Shown here piece after piece: positions 11,821 through 22,675 of a DNA stretch of 64,000 nt (positions are counted from its first letter, which is position 1; each line of letters begins with the position of its first letter). The position numbers and the translations under genes were made by a program. The DNA is from Oscarella lobularis (lineage: Eukaryota > Porifera > Homoscleromorpha > Homosclerophorida > Oscarellidae): NCBI RefSeq assembly GCF_947507565.1, contig NC_089183.1, forward strand, positions 1,178,001-1,242,000, given 5' to 3'. The notes below the pieces were generated by a model that made no database searches, was not told the origin of the DNA, and saw only the letters and a program-made list of their open reading frames with translations.

Positions 11821-12018
11821 ATGTACAAGTTCATTCTCGTCGTCTCTCTTGCTGCAATTTGCCTCGGCGCCACCTTCGCCAAAAATAATCAGACCGAGCA
11901 AAGTTCACACATGCGCTTCTTCGGGACCTTGCTGCTACTCTACCTACAAAGCCTGCGAAGAAGTGTACCCCAAAATGCCGCGATGCGAAGATTGCTCGCA
12001 CGGCGCTTCGATGAGATA
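11821..12018 (+). pseudogene. Cysteine-rich peptide, copy 3, frameshifted and truncated
   Basis: The start and signal peptide match copy 1 almost perfectly, but a one-base gain in the block after codon 28 shifts the frame, so the cysteine-rich part is read out of frame. The nucleotide match to copy 1 continues to about 11997 (through the ATGCGAAGATTGCT block) and then stops before the last four cysteines. The open frame that runs on to 12126 is a by-product of the shift. The copy is non-functional as a member of this family. Confidence 0.7.
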
Positions 12019-12410
12019 AGCAAAAGTTTGCACAAGACGTATACGGACGTAGAGTCTTCTTATCGACACAGGACTCTTCAAAAACCTAGACCATCGACTA
12101 CAACTAACGTTCCTACGCCTGAATAAATCCTCTCACGTCCATCTACGAGCTGGAGGAGCCTAGCTCGATCACGAGACGCGGCGCGGCCATCGAATTAGGA
12201 TCCCTTTCGAAGCGAAAGCAGGAATTGAGTTCTTAAATGCGTTGCTGTGCTGCTGAAACCTCTTTCGCGTAAGAGAATAATTCCCTTACGAGAGAAAACG
12301 ATCGGTTTCGATTTTGCTTAGCGCACGCATTAGGATCAGGAAGTGACATGCAGGGAGCTCATGCAGGGTTAGACATGATTGATAGATGGAGTACATACTA
12401 CCATGATACT

Positions 12411-12436
12411 ACTAACCCTAAACCCTAACCCTAACA
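12411..12436. repeat. Interstitial telomere-like repeat
   Basis: The stretch contains about four CCCTAA units (CTAACCCTAAACCCTAACCC and onward), one with an extra A. This is the metazoan TTAGGG telomere motif. It lies between the peptide cluster and a decayed gene. Confidence 0.75.
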
Positions 12437-12551
12437 AGCAAACACAGTATAGGCACACAAGCCTAAACAAAACAAAAACAAAATTCACATGATTCGCGGG
12501 GTACACGGCCTGCTGTCCTAAAATAACAGACTAAAAGGTTCACTTGTAGTG

Positions 12552-13330
12552 TCAGCCATTGGTATTATAGACGTGCACACACGTCGATGAATCATGATAA
12601 ACGCCTTCCGGGTCGACTCGAATTGACGCAATACCCTCGATGGAGTCAACGGAGGCAATAAAACGCAGAGTAAAGCGCGAACAGGTGACGGTGTCCTTCA
12701 AATTGAGACAGACAAAACGTGAATCGCTCGCAAAACTCACATGAAAGGACTGCGTACGGTCCTTGACGTCACCGACATCGTCGAGATGATTGGGAAGACA
12801 GTGAGCGGCGACGATAAGAGAGTCCAGGGTCCTGATTCCACTTCCAGACGACGAAAGTCGGAATTTGACAAAATTGTTCGCATTCGATTTGGTCAATACG
12901 CCCACGTCAAACTTTTCGTATAGAAAGCTCGCGTCCACTCCGTTCCACGTTAGTTGAGCAGCAACCGTTGTAGTTTTAGTCGTCCCTAAACTGGGGTCGT
13001 GTCTCACTTGACTGGCGTGATAGGGAATTTCTTCTGCAACGGATCGCTTCAGTTTTTGAACGGCGCAGTTGGGAATTTAACTGTTTCTGTTCGTGTGTCG
13101 ATTCTGGTGGTGTTTTTATTCCGACGCCAAAATCAACGCTGTCGCTACTCAGCGTCGTAACAATTTTATCCTAACCCACTACATTCCAACGGCTGTTGAA
13201 AAAGACGCAATTACCCCCGTCCGGTGAAAACGTACACTCGTCCGGCGATTGAGGATCGTAAATGGCTATACGGAAAGAGAGAAAGATCATAGCATCGTTT
13301 ACGGCTTCCTCACAATATGGGGTTCGAATA
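12552..13330 (-). pseudogene. Decayed gene with extracellular-type domain, unknown family
   Basis: On the minus strand coding sequence begins near 13330 (PYCEEAVNDAMIFLSFRIAI, then DECTFSPDGGNCVFFNSRW). It hits an in-frame TAG near 13180 and continues into a second frame that is open from about 13080 to 12552. That frame includes QLTWNGVDASFLYEKFDVGV and ends HDSSTCVHVYNTNG. The cysteine and beta-rich composition suggests a secreted or ectodomain protein. There is one stop and one frame change, with no clean splice sites to explain them. The 5' end is not found and the family is not recognised. Confidence 0.5.
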
Positions 13331-14111
13331 AATTAACTAAAATTAGGTTCAGATGTTGAGGGCGCCACCACGCCTTTGTTTGCTCTACTAGTAGAGCGTC
13401 CGTCGACCGGACGTGAGCGTCCGGCGCGAACCCTACTACTGTACCCCTTCTCACTTCTCATGCGCTTGCTTTTCGACTTACGTTTGCACTCGAACCTCGC
13501 CAAAAAGTTGCACAGTATCGACGCGCCGCTCCCACCAACGTATAGCCGTCGTTGCACGCGTACGTCGCGTCGGCGATACGCGGCCGAGCCAACGACGATT
13601 TATCGACAACGTGGACGGTTCCGTGAGCCGGTGACGTCAGCGATACACATCCTTAAATTATAAAGAGAGCAAAGTAATGCGTATATCAAAGTCTCTATAG
13701 AGAGAATTCCTACGTTCCGGAGACGGTGGCGTCCATCTCCACTTCGGCTGATTCCAGCCGCCGGCCGTAAGGCAAACAGAGTTGATGAATATAAGTATAG
13801 TATAGCAGTTGACGGAGGATCTAGCCATGACCATGACAGAGGATTTGAGGAAACTTGTCGCACGCTATTCACCACACACCAAACATTGCTACGTTGTTAC
13901 GTCACGTACGTGTTGCTTTAGCATCCGGTTTCGCGACCCGGACCCGCGCTACAACAACAGATCAGCTACATGCGCACACAACTACAGATACAAAAGTTGG
14001 TTAGAACATAAATTCCGCGGGCAAACCTTCCCCCCCGTTCTAATACTTCCCCTGATTCATGTACGTATATCTCGAAGACTAATAGTAAAAAGGACCCACT
14101 GTGTTTACGTT

Positions 14112-14470
14112 TTATAAAGTGAAAATAATTAGACTCGCCCCTTTGCGTTTCTTCACTACGACAACGATGACTATAGCGAGAATGAGAGCGGCTGCAGCAC
14201 CGCACGAGGCTCCCACAATTAGACCAATGTTGCTTAAGCCTTCATCGGATTCATCAGCAGGCAAAGCGCCGGTTTGAGATGCCATTGAGAAATCGATGTT
14301 ATCAGCAACACGTTTCTGATCAATCTGCAGAAAATAATAAATATCAGATTAATTTTAGACACGTGTATACGTGCGACTTCGTCCAGCTGCTCTTGGACGT
14401 CGGTGAGACTTGGAGATTGGATGGCAAACATGACGACAATGCTTCCTCTTCGAACACCGAGAATCGTTAT
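14112..14470 (-). pseudogene. C-terminal part of a single-pass membrane protein, 5' end missing
   Basis: The last exon, about 14323-14112, reads IDQKRVADNIDFSMASQTG and then a transmembrane helix of about 25 residues (GLIVGASCGAAAALILAIVI) followed by a basic stop-transfer and a stop at 14112. An AG acceptor (TTCTGCAG) precedes it at 14324. The preceding stretch, 14460-14380, contains GVRRGSIVVMFAI, a pattern typical of SEA-like juxtamembrane domains. An in-frame TAA lies just upstream and no ectodomain is found, so this is probably a fragment. Product identity is unknown. Confidence 0.45.
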
Positions 14471-14580
14471 TTAGGCTTCCGAAATCGACAGAAAACTGGC
14501 AGCGTCTCGAAAAAACGTCCTATTTTATGACAAAGAATTATTTTCATACGTCATCTAATCGTCTTTTATTACTTCTTGAA

Positions 14581-14910
14581 TTTCGGCTTTGGCGAAATTC
14601 GAACGGCCATGCTAAAGTAAGACGACTCGCGAATCTCTGGCCATGTGCTTCGCCACGTGTTCGAAATATGTAGCGGTAGCAAAGGATCAAAAGTGCTTGC
14701 TACACAATGGTCTGTTCCTTTTGGCGAGAGCATGCAGAATGGAAGGATGTTAGGCTGTTAAGTTGACTTCTTGTTTGTGGTTAGATAAGCGGTACTACAG
14801 CCTGGGTCTTTTCGTGCCGTGGCTATGGATTTTATAACATACTGCACTCTGTCCTCCGTTGTCTTCTCTACTGATTTTTTGGAGACGAAGTATAACCATA
14901 TATAAAATAG
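14581..14910 (+). pseudogene. Duplicated fragment of the alpha2delta/CACHD1-like gene
   Basis: This stretch closely matches 28897-29330 of the gene at 26550-31322: the end of exon 11 (GACGA/GGCGAAATTCGAACGGCCATGCTAAAG), the following intron, most of exon 12, and then exon 13 from its acceptor (ATAAGCGGTACTAC). About 100 bp (the exon 12 end and part of intron 12) is deleted, and small indels break the frame. Retained introns show it arose by DNA-level duplication, not retrotransposition. Confidence 0.8.
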
Positions 14911-15069
14911 ATACTATGACAGCTATCGGCAGGAAAATGTGAAGCGCTTGTGGGAAGTTCCAACTGAGGCTGAATCATCGGGAAAAGCCGCCAACCACGG
15001 AGAAAAGCCGCCAACCACGGACCAGTCTTAGGGTATTGTGGCGGTCAGACACAAGTGAAATTTCTACTA

Positions 15070-15457
15070 GAGTCAACCTCCAATTATCCGAACGCCGATT
15101 ATCCGAAATCGGTTTTCGTAGTCGCGTGGTCAATTTTAATTTTAAGTGCGTTCGTTAGACTGGCCGCAACACGGGAGGCGTTTAATTTTTCTCTTTCGTT
15201 CGCAAATTTGACGCCAACTAATAGGCGTCTGTGTTACCGAAGGCTAGCAGACACTTCAAAATAAACCGAACTGGAGATAGTTGGTCGCGAACCCGGAAAT
15301 TATGACACCAGTGTTACATCGGCGTGTACGCGCGCAATAATAATCGGCAACAAAGCTATCGTTCGTTTTTGCACTATTATTTAAAGAATTCGATTATCCG
15401 ATCTTTTCGATTACTGTATCCGAACACCCCTGATTCCGGATAATCGGCGGTCGACTG
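15070..15457. mobile_element. MITE of pogo/Tigger type
   Basis: A 388-bp element flanked by TA on both sides (15068-15069 and 15458-15459). The left end GAGTCAACCTCCAATTATCCGAA and the reverse complement of the right end CAGTCGACCGCCGATTATCC match at about 19 of 23 positions. Both ends contain further ATTATCCGA motifs. TA target sites and CAGTCGACC-type ends are known for Tigger/pogo families. There is no transposase, so it would be non-autonomous. The pogo element at 22676 has different ends. Confidence 0.8.
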
Positions 15458-16092
15458 TATGATCATTCATTCTAGATGAGGGCTGGCATTGTTGGCATTG
15501 AGCGAAACATTGCGGAAAGGAAGAGAGACAGACTGATAAGCAATTGTCTCAGGTCAAGTGATTTGCGCACTATTCTTTTCTTTCACGCATTGAAAATAAA
15601 TAAGAGCGAGGGAAGTCCGCGCGTTTTGGGGGGTGCTCCAAAAAATAGGACAAGGTAGGGCTTGGGGCTACTTGAGTCTACCTCAGGAATGTTCGTTTCG
15701 TTTTCAATTGAGGACAGCGCAGTCATTGATCGAGAGCCCGACTCATTTTCCAAACGTTTTAGCCGTTATTGAGGCGTTTTAGCCCGCCTAATACGTTCTA
15801 TTGTCCATCCGAAGAGCTCACGAGTAACATGACGCTTGTTCAAGACTACTAGAGGCAACTTCGAATTTGCAAAGACGAAAACGCGCTCGCTTCAAGTTTC
15901 GGCAACGAATCACTAGTCTGCAATTCTTCAACGCCAATTCCATTCTCACCTGTTTCGATCGAATCCATTTTCAAAGACGTGGGGACGTTGGGGGTTGAGT
16001 TGTCTAGCCGTTTTCGCGATCGAACGAAGTGTCTTATCTAGGTCTAACGCGCGCACCTACTCTGAAGCCAAACTCCGAAGAGGCCTCCGAAG

Positions 16093-17129
16093 ATGACTTT
16101 ACATCCCTACAGCTGTGTTTTCTTTCTTCTGTTGGCTGCATTAGCAGCTGGAGCAAGGATTGAAAGTATTCGGCTTGCTGACAGTCACAATTATAGAGTG
16201 TGCGATTTGGAAACGGCTGGTACAGCTAAATTATTAAAACAGACTACTTCTAAGCATTCTATTATATCAAGGATTTGTGGCATTTAATTATTCTGACGGG
16301 CTACTGATGTACTGCAATGGGAAAGAGTGGAGATCAATTAGGGGCGAAAGTACTTCATCTGTAAACACAAAAAACAATCCCGGGAAATCATGCAAAGACA
16401 TAAAGCAAAATGATCCAAATTTGCCCAGTGGAGTCTATTGGATAAATCCAGACTCGTCATTATATCAAGGAGCATTTCAGGTCAGAAAGCAAAGCTAAAA
16501 TAAGACCTACGTTAACAAACTGTTGTATAGGTGTATTGTGATATGACGACGGCTGGTGGAGGTTGGAGTATGTGCTATACCACTGACACTGCCGTGAAAT
16601 TGAAAACGGAGAAGATTTACAATCCACAAAAGCCGTATGGAACAGTTGGCTATGGAGCCGATTGCAGCGGCATTCCCGTGAGTAGCAATAAGTATGTCAA
16701 AACCTAAACATCATTCACTCTGTCTTCCAGTTCAAAGAAGTTCTCTATGTTGACCACGACGCAAATGGACTCTCCGCCTGGTTTACTAGAAACACTCCTG
16801 GATCTATAGTCACAAGAACCACCGACTACAATGTGCCAGGAAATACTTACGGTTTCTGGACAGGCCATGGCGCCGCTTCGACGCAATATCGCTATCAATT
16901 TTTGATATGTGATAATTCTGACAATGAACGTCGGTACTACCCAGGATACTTTATGAGCGGCTATACAAACTGCTACAAAAAGTGTAACCACTGGTGCAAT
17001 GACCTTTCAACTCCATGGTACAGAACAGATGGTGACTTTGGAACCAACCGTCGTGATGGAATTGCATTTAATGCAAACGGACACAGAAATATGGGAAACA
17101 AAAGGATGTCCGTTGGAATCCGTCTTTAG
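16093..17129 (+). CDS. Secreted fibrinogen-like (FReD-related) protein
   Basis: Four exons: 16093-16219, 16272-16480, 16531-16677 and 16731-17129, with introns of 50-53 nt; all splice phases agree. Residues 1-20 are a signal peptide (MTLHPYSCVFFLLLAALAAG). Exon 2 ends in the hallmark GVYWINP and exons 2-3 join to FQVYCDMTTAGGGWSMCYTT, the start of a fibrinogen-type domain. Exon 4 continues with YQFLICDNS, SGYTNCYKKCNHWC and SVGIRL. From memory this C-terminal half matches a family abundant in cnidarians and sponges and differs from vertebrate ficolins and fibrinogens. Such secreted domains commonly bind glycans or matrix. There is no collagen stalk or membrane anchor. About 294 residues. Confidence 0.85.
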
Positions 17130-19116
17130 GACTATTAATTGTCTTTTTTTGTTGGAATGCATGGCACTTTGCGCGCTTTTCCTATGAAACCAGTAAAGTC
17201 GCTCTCGTTGGATCATCCAGTATCTATGGTTCGATCATAGATATCTCCATCTATGGTTCGATCAAATGAAACTCTACAGTTACTCTTTTCCCAAATTTTC
17301 CGCAGCTACAAACTCAAAATAATCTGGACTTGATATTATTAGAAATCGAAATTAGCCACGGCTTTTCTTACCTTTACAGATGCCAAGCAGGGTCTAAAGT
17401 ACGACCTGAAGATAACACACGCTTGGTGCGCGTGTCAGCGTATTTAAGTAACAGAACACGTACGTCAGAAGCATTATAAATGAAGCACATAATTCATCAA
17501 GAGTGCCATCTGAGCACGTGGAAGATGAATACGTTTTGAAAAAGGAATAGAGTCCACATAACACGCGTAGCCTTAACAAAAAAACAAAAGAAAAAAGGCA
17601 AATCAATGAGCAGAATAACCCTCTTCATCTAATAACCTCTGAGAATTATAGAAGAATGACGCGACTGCTAGGATTCCGCTAAATAAGAAAAGCATTTAAA
17701 TCTCAGAGTCTGTTTATAGATTTATTTATATTACTGACATGTAAAGATAGACAGGCGTAAGAAAGAAGAGGCCAGTGAGCAAACCCGCTGAGCCCAATGT
17801 TATAAACATAAACGTACGTTTTGTGTCGAAGACCTGATGACAAACATATCGATTTTTTCATCGTGATCAAATTGCTAGTGTTACCACTGCAGCTTTCGAT
17901 ACCATGGCATTCCATGAAGTTGTTATAGAAACAAAACAAAAAGGCTAGGCAAACCTAGCTACGCCAAAAACATAGCTTATCAATATCAAGCCCTTTTGAT
18001 CTTCTTCTCGCCTTGGGATAGAGATTGAATTGCTTTCAAGTATTCATGTCTGGATACTTCTGCGGTTGAGACACCCAAGAAATGAGCTCAATTTCATGCA
18101 CCATCGTCTTGTAGTGAAGACGCTGCATCAAGCTACAAAAACGCATCTTCTAGAGGAAAGAGAGTCTTCCTGCATGACATCAATCGTTCAAATCGACTAA
18201 GCTGATTTAATTCTCGTTGGCTTCTAATGCTACTGAAATTTTAGCTGCACAAAAATCAAAGGAGCCCAAATCGCGAAAAGCGTAAACCCAGATTTCCTGC
18301 CAATGTTGCCAACAGACTAAAAAATTGGACTTACCGCAAGTTTTTGTCCAACTCGACGTACTACTAAGAGATGGCTTTGTAAGATATTTTAGAAAAGCAA
18401 ATCGAAATAAATGATTTCATCAGGGTTTTGCTGATTTGGCGTTTGAGACAACTCCTAGCGTTATAGCCTAGTAAAATGATCTAATTTTTAACTGACCGCC
18501 TGAGATTTAGACCTACTGATGTTTTTTCTTGAGGTACGTACGTGAGCAATTAAATAATGCATATGGATCGAGCGGAATGCGTGATGATATCAAAGAAACT
18601 ATTTCTTCAACACATAAATTCCCCGTGTAGACAACGAGTGTTGCGAGAGGTTAATTAATTAGGCCGCGGGGCGTTCGAACAGCTAGCTAGCATTTCGTAG
18701 ATATTTTCATGATTTTCCTAGGTAAAACTCTATTCAACCGATGCTACCCAGCAAAAGAAGTTGCCAATTACAAGCGAGTTACTTTAGATACGGCATTGAA
18801 ACGAGTTGCAGAGAAGAGAGCTAAAGTGGCAAACAAGATCTAAGCTACTAGGACATTTGCACTAGGCACTTTTCGAGTCGGCTTCTGGTGCCTAAAATTC
18901 GTCGTCATTGAAGAAAGCCTATTAGAAGACGAGTAGGACTGTGAATCAAAAATCGACCACTTTTAGACAGGCATTATAAAGACATTCAGAAGAAAAGCGA
19001 AAGCAGAACAATCACGGTTTAGGCGGAAAAAGGGAGGCAGTGGTCCCCCTGGAAGAGAGAGACAGTTTTGTAGCGCACTAGGCCAAGCTACGGGAAGAAC
19101 CGCATCCGCAATCCGC
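17130..19116. other. Intergenic, no supported gene
   Basis: Short open frames only. A stretch at about 18720-18842 on the plus strand stays open for about 40 codons but has no start, domain or partner exon. A TATA-like ATTATAAAGA near 18971 could serve the cystatin gene. Confidence 0.4.
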
Positions 19117-19571
19117 ATGTTTCGCCGCTTAGAAGAGAAGGACGCTACTGCAGAAATCAAAGACATCGCCAAAGAGGTAGACGTCAATAGCACTTTGTCG
19201 ATGTGAAACGCTCTCTTCCTCGCGCGACTTCTAGATGAAAGAGGCAGCGGAAGAGAATGTAGGCGAGAGTTTCAGGAAGTTCGTTGCGACCAAGTATATC
19301 CGCGAAGTTGGAGAGGGAGAAAGCTACCACTACTATATCGCGGTAGAGAACACCGTCCGTCCCTAATGATACAGGAGTGACGAAAGCACTTTCACTTTCG
19401 CTTTTTTTACAGGTTGATGTTGGTCTTGGAGATGGCGAGTTCGTGCATATCCGCGTCTTTGAAACCACAGGGCCAAAGTTTCAGCTGACTGACGTTAAGA
19501 CGGGCCTCACTGCAGATCACAACCTATGTCCAAGAGTCCAGTCACGGCGCGAGTCTGACGTATACTCTTGA
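19117..19571 (+). CDS. Stefin-type cystatin (intracellular cysteine protease inhibitor)
   Basis: Three exons: 19117-19176, 19235-19342 and 19413-19571. No signal peptide. Exon 1 contains DATAEIKDIAKE, like the stefin N-terminus; exon 2 carries the first hairpin and exon 3 GDGEFVHIRVFE and LTDVKTG, matching the FVHLRVF core of stefins. As far as I recall, the intron positions, including the one just before the V-x-V-G strand, match those of vertebrate stefin genes. The canonical QxVxG papain-binding loop reads EVGEG here, so inhibitory strength is uncertain. The C-terminus is somewhat extended. Stefins inhibit cathepsins in the cytosol. The start ATG is the closest one upstream of the conserved N-terminus; the frame is open further upstream. 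Confidence 0.75.
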
Positions 19572-20333
19572 TCTACTGCTGGATTGATTGCATATAAATT
19601 GACTCACTGTCTAAGGAATTCTGCAAAACAGATTTGTTGTCGTCTGTAGCCATTTCGGTGCTACAGTACCAGAGAGATAACATTCCCTCCCTATACACAG
19701 TGCAAATAATTATCTCTGCTTTCGTCACACTGTCTTAGCGCAGCGCTTTTCCTTTTGTCAAGTTGCCGTGAACTTTAGACGTACAGAAAAATTCGAGACA
19801 TTGAGCTACGTCTGGAATCAATGGTGCTGCTGACTGAAAATCATGCGTGCCCGAGACTTGATGTAGTATCTGAACTGAGTGCTACGTTCAATTCTTCAGC
19901 GTTTGATTTAGAAGCTAGCAATTCCAAGTCGGTGGAGCCGTGTTTCATTGCTTTTCTTCTCTTGACTTGCCGGCCCCCGTCGATCAGCTAGTATACAGTA
20001 TCGTACATTCCATGCCGTTAGAGAATGCTGATACATTTGGCATTGCGCTTGATGCTCCGCACAGTCCGTACATTATTCGGCCGTTGCTTCCTCCGCTTCC
20101 TTGTTTTCGCGAATCACGTGGCGTGGGAGACACTATCCCCGATTTCGCCCAACAAACCGGGAGTGACGTAGACGCCGGCTTTTCGTCTTCTAGCCCACCA
20201 ACATGTTGGCGTTTAACCCACGAAGCCTATAAGAAGCGGTATTATCGTGATCCCAGCTATATAAGCGCCTCAATTCTGTCCATTGATGGCACCAATCAAA
20301 TCATTCCAACGTTGGACATCATCTAATCAACAA
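19572..20333. other. Intergenic; one unexplained ORF
   Basis: An ORF of 128 codons at 19940-20326 ends just before the next gene. It is proline- and serine-rich with no recognised domain, signal peptide or splice partner. It may be chance or part of the promoter region of the thrombospondin-domain gene. Confidence 0.3.
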
Positions 20334-22675
20334 TGAGCGGCTACTTGCCTTTCTTTGCTATCGTCTTCGCTCTCACCCTATTCCATCCATCGCAGCAACG
20401 TGCCGAAGCCCAAATCTGCGACAGCTCTTTGGACGAGCCTGTGACAGGTATCTCAAAGGCGTCAACACCAACTGCGTTGTAGGACAGTGGACGTCGTGGG
20501 CAAAGCTCCAGTCTTCCACTGTGACTAAATCCTGTTCCAGTGGTCAACATGCAGTTTACTATGGCAGAAAGCGGTTCATCAGAACGCCTCCGAGAGGCAA
20601 CGGACGTCCCTGTCCAGCGCTGACAGGCCAAAAAGCAGAATGTGAGCTATAATAAATTTTGGTAAGAAACAAGTAAATGATTCTGATTGTCTTACAGGTC
20701 AAATCACAAAGGCAAATACATTGGCTAATGCCCTTAGTAACATTGGAGGCTTCGGACCCCAGGGTGCACCACTTCACAGAGGTCGAAATAACTGTCGGTC
20801 ATCGGACATTGTCCGATGAAATTCTGCATATGTCCGTCTACTTCCTGATGTGTTCGGTCATCTTGACCGGCTGATCTAAAACATTAATATTGTAGAAGAA
20901 AAGTCTCGGAAAAAGCGAGCTGCGCAAGCCTAGCGTGCCGCTCTAAAGCCAAACTCTTATCTGGACTCTCCCACTAGTTCCAAGCATTCATTACGATCTG
21001 TTAACAATTAGGAGGCATTCATTGATTGCTTCTGCTTCGCCGACAGCCTTGCGCGAGCTAAGACCTAGTAGTTTTGCAAGCAACTGTAAACCCGACTTCG
21101 CTTTCTGAGCAGCATCGGCGGGTCGCGTAGTTAAAAAGGATTCATCGTACACCGTCATCGATCGTATGTCATCAAAGCGCGTTGCTACATCGGACGCCGC
21201 CGAGAAACGGCCTGAAAGTGAGGCGAAGAAGCGTCTAGTTGACTTCTCGACTGTGCAGAAATGGAAACGAGAACTGGAGAAAGAACATAACACCATCGCC
21301 TGGCTGGACTGCTGCTCCACTGTCGTTCGTGGCAAAAAAACCGTGACGAAGCTGAAGTGTAAGATCTGCCACGAATTCAAAGACAAGATCAATGGTAGAA
21401 AGCATTTCTCAAAGAACTGGATCGAAGGAGCCGACTCGCTAAGGCTTAGCAGTGTTCGCGATCATGCCAAAAGCGACCAGCATGCGCACGCTATGAACTT
21501 ATTTAAACGACGGAGACTATCCGATTCCGTGAGTTCGACAGCGGTTGCGCCCCAGCCATCTACTCCAATCGAGCGAGCTTTTGCTCATCTTCCCGAAACC
21601 GAACTTAAAAAAATGGAATTTAAATTTGACATTGCCAGGTTTGTTGCCAATGAAGGTCTTCCTTTTACAATGTACGCTAAAATCTGCCAATTGGAAGCAA
21701 GTCACGGTGTTTCCTTGGGATCTTCTTACCTAAACGAAAGCGCATGCAAGGAATTCATTCATTTCATTGCAGAAGCGAAAAGGGAAGCCCTGAAAGCACA
21801 AATACAAAAATCGCACTTTTTTTCTTTGCTTCTTGACGGATCAACGGATAAAGGCAACATTGACAATGAGATGTTTCTGCTGGTCTGGTGCGATACTGAA
21901 GCAGATGATGAAAAGATTCACACGAGGCTAGATTATTTCACGGTTCTTAGACCCCGGTCTGTAACGGCGGTTGGCCTCAAAAACGTTTTGGAAGAAGGCC
22001 TTCTTGAACTTGGAATCTCCGACTTAAGTGCTGAACAGTGCCACAAACTTGTAGGAATAGCAACCGACGGGGCTTCGGCCAATATCGCAGCAGCAGGTCT
22101 AAAAGGACTTGTGGAACAACAATTAGACTGGATATTCTGGATGTGGTGCTTTGCACACCGGCTCGAACTCGCTGTTAGAGATGCTCTGAAGTCCACAGCT
22201 TTAGACACTATTGATACTATGCTACTGAGGATGTACTACCTCTACGAAAATTCACCGAAGAAGTGTCGTGAACTGGAGGAAATTATTAAAGATCTTACAG
22301 AGTGCTATTCCTTTGATACTCACGGCATCAAGCCCGTGAAAGCCAGCGGGTCAAGGTGGGTCACTCATAAGCTCCATGCGATGAAGAGAATATTATCTAA
22401 CTACGGGGCATACCTGTCGCACATTGCAGCTTTGGCATCTGATTCGTCTGTAAAGCAAGTGGATCGTGCCAAGCTTAAAGGATATTATAGTCAATGGTCC
22501 GATGCAAAATGCCTTCTTGGATGCGCCTTGTTTTCCGACTTACTGACGCCGTGTGCCACCTTTTCCAAGTCAATGCAGAAGGATGAAATTGATTTAGTAG
22601 AAGCACTGTCATGTTTATTGAAAACTACAAAAGAATTAGAAAATCTTTCACGAAAACCTATTGAAGAGTGGCCTA

